From Membranipora membranacea (lineage: Eukaryota; Bryozoa; Gymnolaemata; Cheilostomatida; Membraniporidae): DNA of 60,000 bases. The translations under genes were made by a program, and so were the position numbers. The stretch covers positions 31,100,283 to 31,160,282 of the forward strand of contig OU612066.1 in assembly GCA_914767715.1 (NCBI GenBank), given 5' to 3'. Under the pieces are notes generated by a model. It had not been told where the DNA came from. It searched no databases and was given only the letters and a program-made list of their open reading frames with translations. Below are positions 22,988 to 33,809 of this stretch, one piece after another (the stretch's first letter is position 1; each line of letters begins with the position of its first letter).

Positions 22988-23152
22988 GCATCATCATCTT
23001 TTGTGAAGGTATGTGTTCTAGGAGATTCCCATGGAGTTGGGATATCTGCGTACCAAGCATTTGGGTGTAACAGAACAAATTGTCGTTATAAGCACGAGTG
23101 TAAACAGTGTAGGGGTAGTCATTCTGTGAAAGATTGTAAATCACACAAATAG
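22988..23152 (+). pseudogene. R1 gag remnant with CCHC zinc finger
   Basis: An open frame reads VKVCVLGDSHGVGISAYQAF, then GCNRTNCRYKHECKQC and RGSHSVKDC to a TAG. The 'CRYKHECxxCxGxHxxxxC' ending is the gag zinc finger seen in DIRS/Ngaro-type elements. The preceding VLGDSHG resembles the first block of an SGNH/GDSL esterase, a domain reported in some Ngaro and CR1 elements, but the rest of that fold is absent. The gag ORF is far shorter than usual, and R2 has the same junction. Confidence 0.6.
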
Positions 23153-23168
23153 ATGAAATTTTGTTACC

Positions 23169-24695
23169 ATGCTGATTAACGACATGTTGACGATTTTCTT
23201 TTCTTGTGTAAAAAAATTACTGGGAATGATCGAGGCCTTTCCTAACTTGGAGTACATCCCCAATGGTTTCAGAAATGGGTTCAAACTTGGCCTTTGCCAC
23301 AGTCCTCAAGTAGTGGCAACAGTTAAAGAAAAAAGCAGGAACCAAGAACATCTCATAAAAAAACTTCACGCCGAAGTAGACTTTGGCCGCATCATTGGAC
23401 CTTTTGAAAAACTTCCCATTCAGGACATGATGATTTCCCCAATCTATGTCATTCCAAAAGCTAACTCTGAAAAATGGCGCATGATATTTGATCTATCAGC
23501 TCCACACGGAACATCAGTAAATGATAATATTCCCACGCATAACCATGAGGTTAAATATTGTAACATAAGAGATGTAGTAACACATGTTTTATCACTCAAC
23601 AAACATGACCAGGCCTATTTTGCCAAACTTGATATATCAGATGCATATCGAATGGTTTCCATCACCAAATCAGAATGGCAGTTCTTAGGTATGAAAGTAG
23701 ATGGCCAATACTACATTGATACTTGATTACCTATGGGGGCAGGGAGCAGCTGCAAGATTTTCCAAAGGATAAGTGATATGCTCCGATGGCTCTTCATCAC
23801 TATACAAAATCACGAATGTCGCATTTTTAACTATCTAGATGATTTTCTCATTGTTGCCTCTGGGGCGGATGCTTGTAATGATGTGCTCCATAGGATCTTA
23901 GGGGTGTGCAGGGATGTAGAGGTACCTGTTTCTGCTCACAAAACAGAAGAAGCTACAAGAACAGTTGTCATTCTAGGGATGGGGATAGATTCTGCACAGG
24001 GGAGTCTATTTATTCCTCAAGCTAAGGTAGCAGATGCCCTAAATCACATCAATGCATTACTATCTAAAGATCGTCAGCGAGTAAAATATTGGCAAAGACT
24101 ACTAGGTAAACTTTGCCATCTTTCCCAGATTGTAGTAGCAGGTCGTGCATACCTCAGTAGTGTGTATGGCAGTCTAAAGGGTATCATGTCATCTGGTCAA
24201 AATCACATGCGGCATATATCTTGTGAGACCAGATCTGATTTGGTTGTATGGAGAGATTTTCTGTCTTATTTAGCACCCGGTAAACAGTTCCAATATCTTG
24301 TGGCAGGGGCTGTAGACTTCACTCTGGTCACTGATGCTTCAGGATCAATAGGATATGGAGGTTTTTGGGGAAACACCTGGTTCCATGGGATGTGGCCAGA
24401 TGAGCTTTGGACAAACTTAAACATCACAGTTCTAGAGCTGTTCCCCATATTCGTAGCAGCGCACATGTGGAAGGAAAAATTTACAAATTCAGTGGTCGAG
24501 GTCAGGACAGATATTGGGGCCCTAGTCTCTATTTTAGAACATCTGTATTGTAAATATGCTGTTGTGAGAAAGCTACTACGCCTTTTGGCGCTCCTATGCA
24601 TGCAACACAATATTCTCCTAGTGGCCAGACATATCCCAGGATTAGAGAACATTGCTGCAGATTTGTTGTCCAGAAATAAAATCAAGAGAATTTAA
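23169..24695 (+). pseudogene. R1 reverse transcriptase-RNase H, with in-frame TGA
   Basis: RT blocks in order: ISPIYVIPKANSEKWRMIFD, YFAKLDISDAYRMVSI, then LPMGAGSSCKIFQR, and the catalytic FNYLDDFLIVAS near 23826-23860. RNase H follows with TLVTDASGSIGYGGFW, VLELFPIFVAAHMW, VEVRTDIGAL and ENIAADLLSR. An opal codon at 23724-23726, just before LPMG, splits the frame into 185 and 320 residues. RNase H reads TDIGA where R2 has TDNGA. The protein would copy element RNA to DNA; in this copy it is unlikely to be made whole. Confidence 0.88.
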
Positions 24696-24940
24696 ACTCC
24701 GTTTTCCCACCATAGCTGCCTGCCCAACTAGCTTTCCGGTACACCTGTGTCCAAGTAGGGTAAAAGATATATACTGGTCGTAAGGTGACAAATAATAATA
24801 ACTATTTCTCTTTTCTAATCATAAGCACAAAATTGACCTTTGAGCCTCAGGACGTGAAGCGCGGGGTGAGAAGGTCAAAGCAACACATGACATTAATTAT
24901 TGTTGTGCAATGTTTATTTTAGAAATACAAGTACGTACTC

Positions 24941-25820
24941 ATGATACATAAAAGATTCCCTTCACTATTTATTTCAGGTCTGAGGGCTAAGGCGACGGGC
25001 TTCTTAGACAAGTCTTTGTCCGAGGGCTCAAAGAAGTCTTACGATCGATTTTACAACCAATACAAAATGTTCTGCTCTGAGCACAAGCTCAAAAAATTCT
25101 CTACTTCGTCAATGGAGTTGTGGCTAACAAACCTGGCACAAGAAGGAAAGAAACACAGTGCAATGCTGTCACATGTGTTAGCAGTAAAATTCTTTTGCAT
25201 AAAAGAGAACAGTGAGGTTACCTTTGCTACTCATAAACTAAAATTAATATTGAGGTGTATAAAAAACTCACAGGGTAGAACTCAAAAGAAAACACAGGCG
25301 ATATCTCTTGACCAACTACACACTCTGATCACTAAGGCAGAGCAGGTCTTGGGGAGTATAGATGGGAGGCGCTTTTCTGCCATGGTATCTTGTGCTTTTT
25401 ATGGATTCTTACACCCTAGCGAGTATTGTATATCCTCAGCAGGGCATCATATGTCTGTTGGCGATGTGTGTTTTAGCAAGGGTGCCAGGGAAGTGCACAT
25501 TAATTCTTTCAAGAATTCTGCAGAGTCAGCAAGCGTTATGACTAAAGCAGTAGGGGGGAAAGACATGCCCAGTTCACCTCGTTAAGAGGTATTTAAAACA
25601 CTTGAAACCCTCCAGAAGCAGCCCTTTGTTTGAAGTCACAACAGCAGAGTTCAGAAAAGAGTTCAGTGATGTCCTTAAGGATTCAAAAATAGAGGGTTGG
25701 GTCACTCCTCACTCACTGAGACGAGGTGGCGCTACCTGGGCTAGCATTCAGGGCTCAAGAATAAGATCTTTTGGCAGGTGGTCATCAGATGCCTTCAAGA
25801 AATATATCTTGATAAACTAA
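24941..25820 (+). pseudogene. R1 tyrosine recombinase, frameshifted
   Basis: N-terminal SAM-like domain (GSKKSYDRFYNQYKMFCSEH) followed by the catalytic domain: CAFYGFLHPSEY (R2 has FLRPSEY, so the first catalytic Arg is replaced by His), TPHSLRRGGATW with the H-x-x-R pair, and DAFKKYILIN with the nucleophilic Tyr. A +1 G in a G run near 25555-25560 shifts the frame after the AVGGK motif. YR would integrate the circular cDNA without making a target duplication. Confidence 0.85.
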
Positions 25821-25889
25821 GGTGCAGTTTTGGCGAAACAATTGTTCTGAGCTTGCTAGGTGTGCCTCGCTCAATACAATTGGTTTGGT

Positions 25890-26050
25890 GTTCATTTGTT
25901 CGTCAATTCTGCACCAGATTTAACAACATCTAATACTATGGCAAGTACCCTGTCTGCCAAACAACATATACAGTGGCGTTGATCGTCACTTTCGGTTACA
26001 AATGCGTGAAGCGCCCCATATTTTTTTCCCCTATAATATGTTACATTATA
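25890..26050 (+). repeat. R1 terminal repeat B1
   Basis: Runs from GTTCATTTGTTCGTCAATTC to the TATAATATGTTACATTATA end. It matches, inverted, 53171-53343 (B2), 53699-53873 (B1 of R2) and 48446-48612 (solo). In R2 another A-B block follows this repeat; here host sequence of copy D follows at once. Confidence 0.8.
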
Positions 26051-26200
26051 AGAGAGAAAAAAGAATATCATGTTTTGCAATTGACTCTGAAGCAGATGAG
26101 TTTGGTGTGGCCATTGATATATTAATATTCATTCAATACAAGTTGTGGCTTAGAATTGATCCTACAAACAAAGAGAGCTATTACATATTAACACTTTTGT
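26051..26200 (+). pseudogene. Copy D tail remnant: last codons and stop of the TM3-type tail
   Basis: Directly after R1, AATATCATGTTTTGCAATTGA (26064-26084) matches the end of the copy A tail, where the codons are Asn-Ile-Leu-Phe-Phe-Cys-His-stop; here they read Asn-Ile-Met-Phe-Cys-Asn-stop. The next 120 bases match sequence just past the copy A stop (ACTCTGAARCAGA, GGTTGTGG or GTTGTGG, CAAACAAAGAGA). So copy D was an A-like gene whose exons 2 to tail are missing. Confidence 0.7.
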
Positions 26201-29030
26201 TTAATGTTAGCAATAAATTCTTTTTTGTAAATGGTACCACAAGCAGATTGCTCAGCTTGGTGTGATTGGACAGCTGACGCTGTATGAAAGTATTGGTATA
26301 ATGTATACAGAGCTAAGATGGATTAGCATGGTGTGTTCATTTCCTTCTAATGTATTACATACAGAAACCACAACCTGAAAGGGTATAAAGCACTTACTAT
26401 AAATATGCAAAAAGTACTATTGGACACAATGCAAACTATCAAGGCATTTTTTTCCTCTCTTAAGATTGATTAAAGATTGGGCTATGAGCCTAGGCACAGA
26501 AATGTTGTAATAGATGCATTCATATGTGTTTAACCCAGCTCAGGATCAGTGGTATGCATGACTGCCACTTGAACGGCAGGTTAGACGCCTTTCCAGTACC
26601 AAAGTCATTTCAAAATTGACCGATCACAAAGTCCCCTTGGGACGGGACTCGAAATAAGATAGGTCCACTGTATGTACAGCAGCACAGTTCATGCAGATGA
26701 AAGAACCTTTCAGTATGATGTAACTCAATGCACAAGGACGAGGAAAAATTCTTCTGAATTTTCCCAACAGCTAAAATCTGAAAAGACTTTCCATAATCTG
26801 ACACATGTAATGAATACAAAATTTTTTCCTATCATATTATCTTTATCATAATATTAAGGGACCGGTGGAAGATCAAACCAGTCTGGGATGTACTATTATA
26901 TAATTTAATCACTTTCAGCTCCCAGTATTACAATTGACTCTGAATGTGAAAAAAATGGGTCTTAGGCCATTCACTTTAGGTAGATGTTTAGTCCAGGATG
27001 ACACGGAATTGCCTGCAAAAAACAAGTTTATATCAGGCAACATCTAATTCCGGCTTTAGAAAAAAAATCAGAAACTCTGGATTTCCAATCAAAATGATCA
27101 ATTATCAGCAATCATTGAATAAAGTTTTGTATAATCTCCTCATAAAGGCCCGCTAAACTGGAGTGTGTGTGCGTAATAGAAGCCTTTGTTCACAGGATTT
27201 AATGAGACCACCATCTTCCCAATACTGGTGACACAACCACAGCTAAGTTTACATTTTTTTATTTCATTGTTTTTTTTGCAAAACTAGCTTTAAATTAAGG
27301 TAACATGGCGGATCTACTTCGAAGATATTGTGCAATTTTATAGGAGAAATTAAGCAGAAACGGCTATTTTTAATTGAGAGGTTTGCCCACTCGAAGCAGA
27401 GTCATATTTGAAAACTTTCCACAACAAAAGATCACATGCCCACAACGATGGTCTTTTTCACATCATTGATAAATTTTTGCTCCAATATTCAATTTAAATG
27501 ATTTTTTCATCATTAATTTTCTTTGACCAAACATGATGATCACGACATGACATATGCAATCTTGGTTTTAAAATTCCCCCCTAACAGTTTGACAGCCACA
27601 CACTCTTTTTGGCATAATATCTATGATCAAAAGACGCAACACTCTGGAATCAAGTATGTCATGTCAATTATTATTCAGTAGCTCGGCAGCCATGCACCGG
27701 TGTGCAGAAAGTTAACATTTGCTTTCCCACCTATGTGATTTCATCCTAATGATCTAATATCATGTTTGATTGCAATAATTTCAAAATTTTCACCAAATTA
27801 TTTTCCATAGAGGCGCTGTATAAATTAACAAATGACCCAAAATTGAGGAAAGATTAAGGAAATTGCGACTGTCTTTCAGTGCATGATGATATATCGGCTC
27901 AAAACTTTTCAAGCTCTTACAGTCATTAAAACCTTTCACAAATGTGAAGACCACTCGATTTTTTGTTTTTGTTTTTCTTTTTTTTGCATGATGATGGCGT
28001 TCTTTGGATTTAACATGTGTGACTTTGAACTTGCGCTGTGTTACAGATTCAGGGATGCCCAATTTATAGTGGCTTGAGACCTAGTTTGTGATGTTTGTCA
28101 CTTGGAACACCATAAACTAGTCGTAAGTCAATTTTAATATTACAGCCTCGGATAATCCCACACATTTCAGCTACGCTAAACTAAGTTGTAATGAGTAATA
28201 GAATCCTTTGTTAGAAGGATTTCATACCATGTCAACACCAAGATCATCTCTATCCATTTTTATTTACAAAAATCTTAGACACATCTTACCGAAGTTACCG
28301 CAATGTATTATTTTATTGATTAGTATGATTAGCTATAATTCCGATTCCTTCGAGAATTTTGATAGATGTGATTTGAAGCACATCTGATCTAGAGGTGTCT
28401 CTTTGCATATTGTTTTTTGAAAAAGATCATGTTGAAAATTCAATTTAGAATAATCAAGTTGCCATTGTTATTTATTTTTATTTCTATACAATAAAATCAA
28501 ATATATCGTTGAAGGTGAATAACATAACAAGGCTCTGCTGATAACAGTTTGTCTGACTAATTAAAAGAATAATTCGAATATTAGATGTGAGAAAATTAAC
28601 TGTATTGCTGACTTTGCTCGGTCTAGTAGGTTAAACGAAAATAAGATGTGTTTATGAAAAGTCCCTTTATCAGGGAGGGGCATTTTTTTAAGGGTATCAG
28701 ACTGTTTTGAGATATACCATCAATCAAATAAAAGGATCAAATCAAATAGATCAAAAAATCTATAAAAAAAATCAATTATCATACTAAACATTTCAATTAA
28801 ATTTTAACTAGTATTTCAAGATCTAACAAAAAGTCACCAAATTTTATGAATCACCATTATTTTTTAGTAGGAGGGAGAGTATTTCAACCTGTACGTATCC
28901 TTAGCTCCTGTTCGCCCATATAGACATATACAGAGTTGATATAGTGGTTGGCTGATTCTCGGTGATTATTGTTTCGACCGGTTCACTTTGGACTACTTGT
29001 GTCTGTATCACTATTGAACTTGTAGCAGTT
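26200..29030. repeat. Inverted segmental duplication, arm 2 (partner 1-4750)
   Basis: Spacer between the copy D stop and the copy B TM2 tail, matching 1-4750 in reverse. No conserved exons; the frames at 26002-26265, 27790-28062 and elsewhere are not shared with arm 1. It contains two copies of the dispersed AAGCCTTTGT-type repeat (27110-27250 and 28170-28250). Confidence 0.6.
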
Positions 29031-29069
29031 CTTATTGGATTGTTCTGGTAAAGAGGCCCTTCTTCATTC

Positions 29070-29398
29070 TCATAGGTTTGGCTAGTCGTTTGGCTAGTCG
29101 ATCGGCTAGCTGTTTGCCTAGTTGTTTTGCCAGCTGTTCGGTTAGTTGATTTGATAGCTGGTTGGCTAGCTGTTTGGCTAGCTGTTTGGCTAGCAGTTTA
29201 CCTAGTCGTTTGGCCAGCCATTCGGTTAAGTTTTTGGTGAGCTGATTGGCTAGCTGATTGGCTAGCTGTTTGCCTAGTCGTTCGGCCAGCCATTTGGTTA
29301 ACTGTTTGGTTAGCTGATTGGCTAGTCGATTGGCTAGCTGTTTGGCTAGTAGTTTTGCTAGTCGTTCGGCTAGCTGTTTGCCTAGACATTTGCCTCCT
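29070..29398 (-). repeat. 12-bp coding minisatellite
   Basis: About 27 units of a 12-bp motif close to GGCTAGCTGTTT on the + strand. Because 12 is a multiple of three, it stays open in two minus-strand frames: one giving TASQ-type repeats (the TM2 frame) and one giving KQLA/NQLA repeats (29032-29418). A short decayed form lies at 47178-47290 after the F stop. Confidence 0.85.
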
Positions 29399-29580
29399 TC
29401 TGAAGCTGTTTGCAGCATTTGAGTATATTATGGTAGCTTCTGAGTCATAAATATTTGGCTGCGATGTTGGAGTATGTTTGTCGTCCATTTCCGCCGCTCT
29501 TTTCTGCCTCATGTATAAACAGAGAAAAATAAGACCCACACTGACAATAACCGCTCCACCTGCACCGATGATATTGCCAA
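29198..29580 (-). CDS. TM2 exon: transmembrane segment and Ser/Thr/Gln repeat tail
   Basis: Acceptor CGTTTTAG, phase 1. Encodes VGNIIGAGGAVIVSVGLIFL, CLYMRQKRAAEMDDKHTPTS and QPNIYDSEATIIYSNAANSF, followed by RRRQMSRQTASRTT and a run of TSQTASQS-like units up to a stop at 29198. It is a type I helix with a basic stop-transfer. Two tyrosines eight residues apart are conserved in F. The tail extends into a 12-bp minisatellite. The F version stops right at the start of that repeat. Confidence 0.65.
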
Positions 29581-29748
29581 CTAAAACGATATAACAAAAA
29601 TCTTATTGCCAAGAACCAAGATATCATTCTAGAAGAAACCTTGTTATTTTAAGTAGTCAAAAGAAACTGTCAGACTCTAGGTTAAAAACTGATTGCTTCT
29701 ATTTCATTTCTAGCTGCCTAATTTACTTCCTCTCAAATCAAAGATTAA

Positions 29749-29818
29749 CAAACTCACTTATGCGGATTTGAGATATTCTTTTATCAGTATTTGCAGCGTG
29801 CCCTGCTTGATCCATGTC
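29749..29818 (-). CDS. Exon Y upstream of the TM2 cassette
   Basis: After TTTTGTTTTAG it encodes DMDQAGHAANTDKRISQIRI and SEF. In F the equivalent (44416-44485) reads DIDLAGNAVNTHEGISQIGI and SEF and ends at a GTATGG donor in phase 1, right for TM2. Here the first G of that donor is missing, leaving G-TTAATC, so splicing is doubtful in this copy. Confidence 0.5.
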
Positions 29819-30099
29819 CTAAAACAAAATAATACTGACGTGAGTGTGCTTCTGTTATTTTTCCAGACAGTTTGATTCCCTGGAGGTAACGCTAACAAGC
29901 TGTCATATATCGATATCATCAGTGACAAATTATCTGTAAACATAGATTATTTTCCAGTGTGTATTATCATGGTATAAGCGAAAATTATGATTTCTCTTTA
30001 TGAAACTCTAACTCTACACAATGTGCAGCATACTCATGTTCAAATCTATCAACATTATCTTTTCTCATCTTTTTCGCCAAACATAAAAAGTACACTCAC

Positions 30100-30153
30100 C
30101 TGATTCATATTGGTCCACTGGTTCATATTATTCACCTGGAACCCACCAGTATC
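30100..30153 (-). CDS. Exon X upstream of the TM2 cassette
   Basis: 54 nt between a CTTATAAAG acceptor and a GTGAGTG donor, encoding DTGGFQVNNMNQWTNMNQ in phase 0. Related sequence in F (44179-44232, with an in-frame TAG) and a shorter one in E (32984-33002, GTGAGT donor). Recurrence next to a donor in three places supports an exon. Confidence 0.5.
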
Positions 30154-30379
30154 CTTTATAAGTACAAGAGAGATAATTGAGCTTTTTTAGACAGTATATA
30201 AGCTTGCCTTTCACTCATAGGAGTGATATAGAAGCATTGATTTACAGCCTTTTATTCACTGCACCTCAAAGCCTTAATCTGCTTTGTAGGGCTTGTGAAT
30301 TGCTGTAACTATTGCGATTGGTTTTTTGCACTTGCACAGTAAGTTTTCTGTTGCATGATTGGTCAATCAATATGGGTTA

Positions 30380-30690
30380 GCACGTAAGATGTTTCCAATA
30401 ATAGTCCTGATTCTATTGTTCTCAATGGAAACAGGGCAAAGTGATGCACTTTGATTTATGGTATTCAGTTAAACCTGCGAACAAACGGGTCCCCAATATT
30501 AAATCTTTGGCTTTACGCAACCATTGGTTAGTAGAAACTGGTTTTGATAAGTCATTATGTAAAACTCAGGTGGATTATAATAGAAATCTGTATTTGATTG
30601 AACTGCTGAAACCATATCCCGAACATGCATCCCAGCTACAAGGAAGCTTCACCAAACATCTGTTACCTTTGAATAGCTGATTATGTTTCT
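30380..30690 (-). repeat. Inverted repeat arm flanking fragment E (partner 35500-35950)
   Basis: Reversed, this block matches 35560-35900 and, in direct orientation there, 43745-44060 of F. Landmarks: GCTGAAACCATA / ATAGTTTCAGCGG, GGAAACAGGGCAAAGTGATG and TCCAATAATAG. The long + strand frame 30441-30680 is just this repeat read through; it is not conserved in the others. Confidence 0.65.
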
Positions 30691-32698
30691 TGTGTATGCT
30701 GAATGAATGCTCAATTATAAAATAAACTTCTGGGACAACAGGAAATAATGTCATAGGCCCTGCAGGCTACCTCAAATCAGAGTTAGTATATCAAAAACAA
30801 TCATTCAGGGCTTAAGTCATTTCATGATTTATAACAGGTACACCAATGACTGGATAACCTTGTGTTATTATGATGCAAATTAACATTATGGTAGCTACGG
30901 AGGTCACTCAGGCTAATCACAATAGCCAGCCAGATAAAGTTGCAGTTTGTACAGGTAGAGTTGAAAATGGAACCATGCTTGTGATGTGCTGGATGTTGAC
31001 AACACTGCAGCAGAGCAGGTATAGTCCTGTCTATTTTAGGTACAACTATTTCAGGTAAATTCAGTCTTCTTTGAAAGATAACGTTTATCATGTGTATTTC
31101 TCTTAGAAATATAGTACTTAAACTTGTAACTCAACAAACATTATGTTTCTTAACCACATGTGGCAGAGATGGGATATATGTATATAATTACTTGAAAAGA
31201 AAATGCTTCCAGGATTTGTTTCAGAAGCAAAGATAAAACGCATGCAAAATATACATAATAACCAACAAATGCAAAATTAGTACACTACGTGTGTATACCT
31301 GTGAACTAATAAGGCAGGCAAAAGTGTGAACTACAGGCAGTAAAGGTAATACAACTACTGTGATTAATTATTATTGAAAACTCACTTACAAGGAAACAAT
31401 CAAAAGTTGTCTTTCACCAAACTAAACCCACTCTGGTACACTCTCTGATTATTATGAGCATTTGACCTGTTTGCACCTACGATGGTTTTTTTTGCTTTTC
31501 AACAGAAGCAGTATTTTAAGTATCTTATGATTGTTTGATGAATATGGATTACCTAAGTTTACGTTGTTTCCCCTTTTTTTGCAATAGGGCACAAGGAAAA
31601 TTTGGTTGCATTATTTTTCAAGGATGTTACTGTATGACGACAAGTGCAGCTGTCTTCACACTAGATTTGCATAATCTTTGTGGTAAGGTTTAGGGCAAAC
31701 CGAGTGATCATGTAAAGCTCAAGTGAATATGTGGTCAGATAAATATAAATTGGACGACCTAAGTCCTGACGACATAGGCATTAGCAGAGATTTCCTTAAG
31801 CCGTAAATGTTATCATTTGGCAAAAAATTTAGTTCCTTCTGAAGCAGGCAGTCTGTTGAAATCCTGGTATAAACACCTGCTACTGTGGTTACACATTGGA
31901 AGATTTTTTCTGGTTTTGACAGTTATATCTATTTCCAGTGTTATGATTTAAATGTTTGGCTGGAGATAAGAAATCTTCCCTAATTAGGACAATCTGCAAA
32001 CAAAAATTAAAAAATCATTTCGACTTTGTATCACCATACTAATCTCAATAATTCATTTGGTAAATATTTGGTTGGTAGGTTGTAAAAACATAAAGTCACC
32101 ATGGAAAAAAAGAAAACTCTTCTAGTCACTGTCATCAACAAGTTTTATATGATTAAATTAATTTTACGACTTCAAAAAAAAGTTTTAAGATATTGTGATA
32201 TGTCTCTTTCAAGTCATAACCTTGAAAGATTTCGCAATTAAATTAGGTCACACCCCAGCATCTATTGTTATCCGTTCAAATCATCAAGCTTCATCAACAG
32301 CCTACAAGGATTCGGGCAGGCTGCTGTCCATTCAAGATTGTGCTCATTATAACCAACAAATGATGCGAAAATGGAATTTATTTTTATTGCTTTTTTCCTA
32401 GTTAAAGATTCCGGTTATTAAGTCTACCAAATTCTAAACTGTGCAATTGAAATATAAATATTTGACGATAGATAGATAAATAAATTTTCTAATTTTGAAG
32501 ATTGGTTCCAGCATGCATGTCTGAAGAAGAAACTATCCACTTTTGATCTGGACAGATTATGCTATTTTTCAGCCGGCCAATCGAGCACACTTAACTTCTT
32601 GAATCCACCTGAGACTTGCGCAATAAGTCTTGCATCAAACTAAACTGATAGCACGTAAAAGTTGCAATAGTTCTTAAGATTAATTGATAAACACTCAC

Positions 32699-32870
32699 CA
32701 CAAATCCATGTCACCAACTGAGTCTCATGTTCGTGAGTCATTTGCGGACAAAAGAAATCCATAGAAGAAACACCCATCAGCCAATCGTATTCATATTTAG
32801 GGACTAATCCACACACAGGTGACATCCAGGGCAAATACAAAGAACACTTATTGCATAAACGCAACATGTT
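32699..32870 (-). CDS. Candidate Cys-rich exon, possible part of copy B
   Basis: A minus-strand frame reads MLRLCNKCSLYLPWMSPVCG, LVPKYEYDWLMGVSSMDFFC and PQMTHEHETQLVTWIC, then a strong GTGAGTG donor in phase 1, the phase that TM2 needs. Cysteine spacing and composition look protein-like. I find no second copy in the window and no clear acceptor. It lies inside the region of fragment E, which runs the other way, so its parent gene is uncertain. Confidence 0.35.
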
Positions 32871-32983
32871 AAAGAGGATTTAGGATTCCTCTGGTTGGGT
32901 ATTATGTGTTTAGATCACTTGTATAAGAGAAGGAAAGGCTTGCATACTGTCTGGAGAACAATACCTTTTTTCGTATTTAGAAT

Positions 32984-33002
32984 GGATACTAGAACTTTTC
33001 AG
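32984..33002 (+). pseudogene. Fragment E exon X remnant
   Basis: GATACTAGAACTTTTCAG followed by a GTGAGT donor, matching the start of exon X (Asp-Thr-x-x-Phe-Gln) in copy B. Much shorter than the 54-nt form. Orientation is opposite to copy B. Confidence 0.4.
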
Positions 33003-33657
33003 GTGAGTTGATTTACCATGATTAATAACTGGGGACTGACTAAGAGAATGTGAGTGCACATATTTTGGATGCACATCCAGACCAGGTATATTTGATCACA
33101 TACTTTTTAATATCACTGCTTTCACTGATGCATCAAGGATACTAGCCCAGCATTAATTGCATATGTACAAGCCAATATGGTTCAGACAAAGGAACTCCAA
33201 TCTCACAGTCAAATAGTGGCTGGCATTCAAGCAGACTTGGACAATTTTAGCAAGTTCATGACTTAAATTTTAGCAGAAAGGAATATAATCAATTAACAAA
33301 AATTGGCACAGCCAATAGCAACAGGAAATGCCATATAGATATTGTTTTGTTGCAGGGCGGAAATAATGGAACAGAAAATTGAGAACTCAGTGGCAATTGC
33401 ACGCTTTGGAAAAGTGAAATGTGTGCACATTTTCTGACTTCTTGGTGTAAGTTCGAAAAATTTACCTCCTGTAAGAGCCAGCTATGAGAAATGTTGTTAA
33501 GAAACGGGATTTGAACTCAAAGCTAAACTGAACAAAGATAGAAAATAATCCTTTAGCTCTCTATTTTAGTGTTGAAAACTTAGAGGATCCAGAACAAAAG
33601 ACATCTCGATTATGGCTTGACTGATTTGTAAATGAATTGGTGTATTTGTTACTTTAG

Positions 33658-33809
33658 TTGGAGTTCGCAGTGGCCCTGTATTAGGGATGTGCGTGGCTGT
33701 TGCTGTCGCTATCATACTGACTATCCTACTTCCCTGTCTTTATTGGAGGAAGAAAAGAGTGGCAGCAATGAATAAATAAACAAACATCACCAGACAATAT
33801 ATTTGGAGG
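33658..33809 (+). pseudogene. Fragment E TM1 exon, frameshifted
   Basis: After ACTTTAG the phase-1 frame reads VGVRSGPVLGMCVAVAVAII, LTILLPCLYWRKKRVAAMNK and then TAA. One additional base in ATGAATAAATAAAC relative to F creates the stop. The donor GTATGTC is kept at 33810. Exon ends and helix are otherwise as in F. Confidence 0.65.

Larger units (their letters stand above)
20225..26050 (+). mobile_element. Ngaro-like YR retrotransposon R1 (defective)
   Basis: Order on the + strand: A1 repeat, leader tandem repeats, small ORF, gag CCHC remnant, RT-RNase H, tyrosine recombinase, B1 repeat. Absence of an integrase and of a DAM methyltransferase between RNase H and YR, plus the split-direct-repeat ends seen in R2, point to the Ngaro/PAT type rather than DIRS1. 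R1 lacks the A2-B2 block that R2 carries beyond B1. It has a TGA in RT, a frameshift in YR and a His where R2 keeps Arg in the YR FLRPSEY motif, so it is not autonomous. It lies between intron 1 and the last codons of copy D. Confidence 0.85.

Noticed and set aside
24266-24685. 139-codon minus-strand frame
   Set aside because: Antisense to RNase H of R1; the matching antisense frames in R2 (55125-55512) are likewise shadows.
29032-29418. 128-codon KQLA/NQLA repeat protein as an independent gene
   Set aside because: It is the second open frame of the 12-bp minisatellite. The receptor TM2 frame reads through the same DNA, with a proper acceptor and helix.
30441-30680. 79-codon + strand frame
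   Set aside because: Falls in the inverted repeat arm shared with 35.6 and 43.8 kb, where the frame is not conserved.
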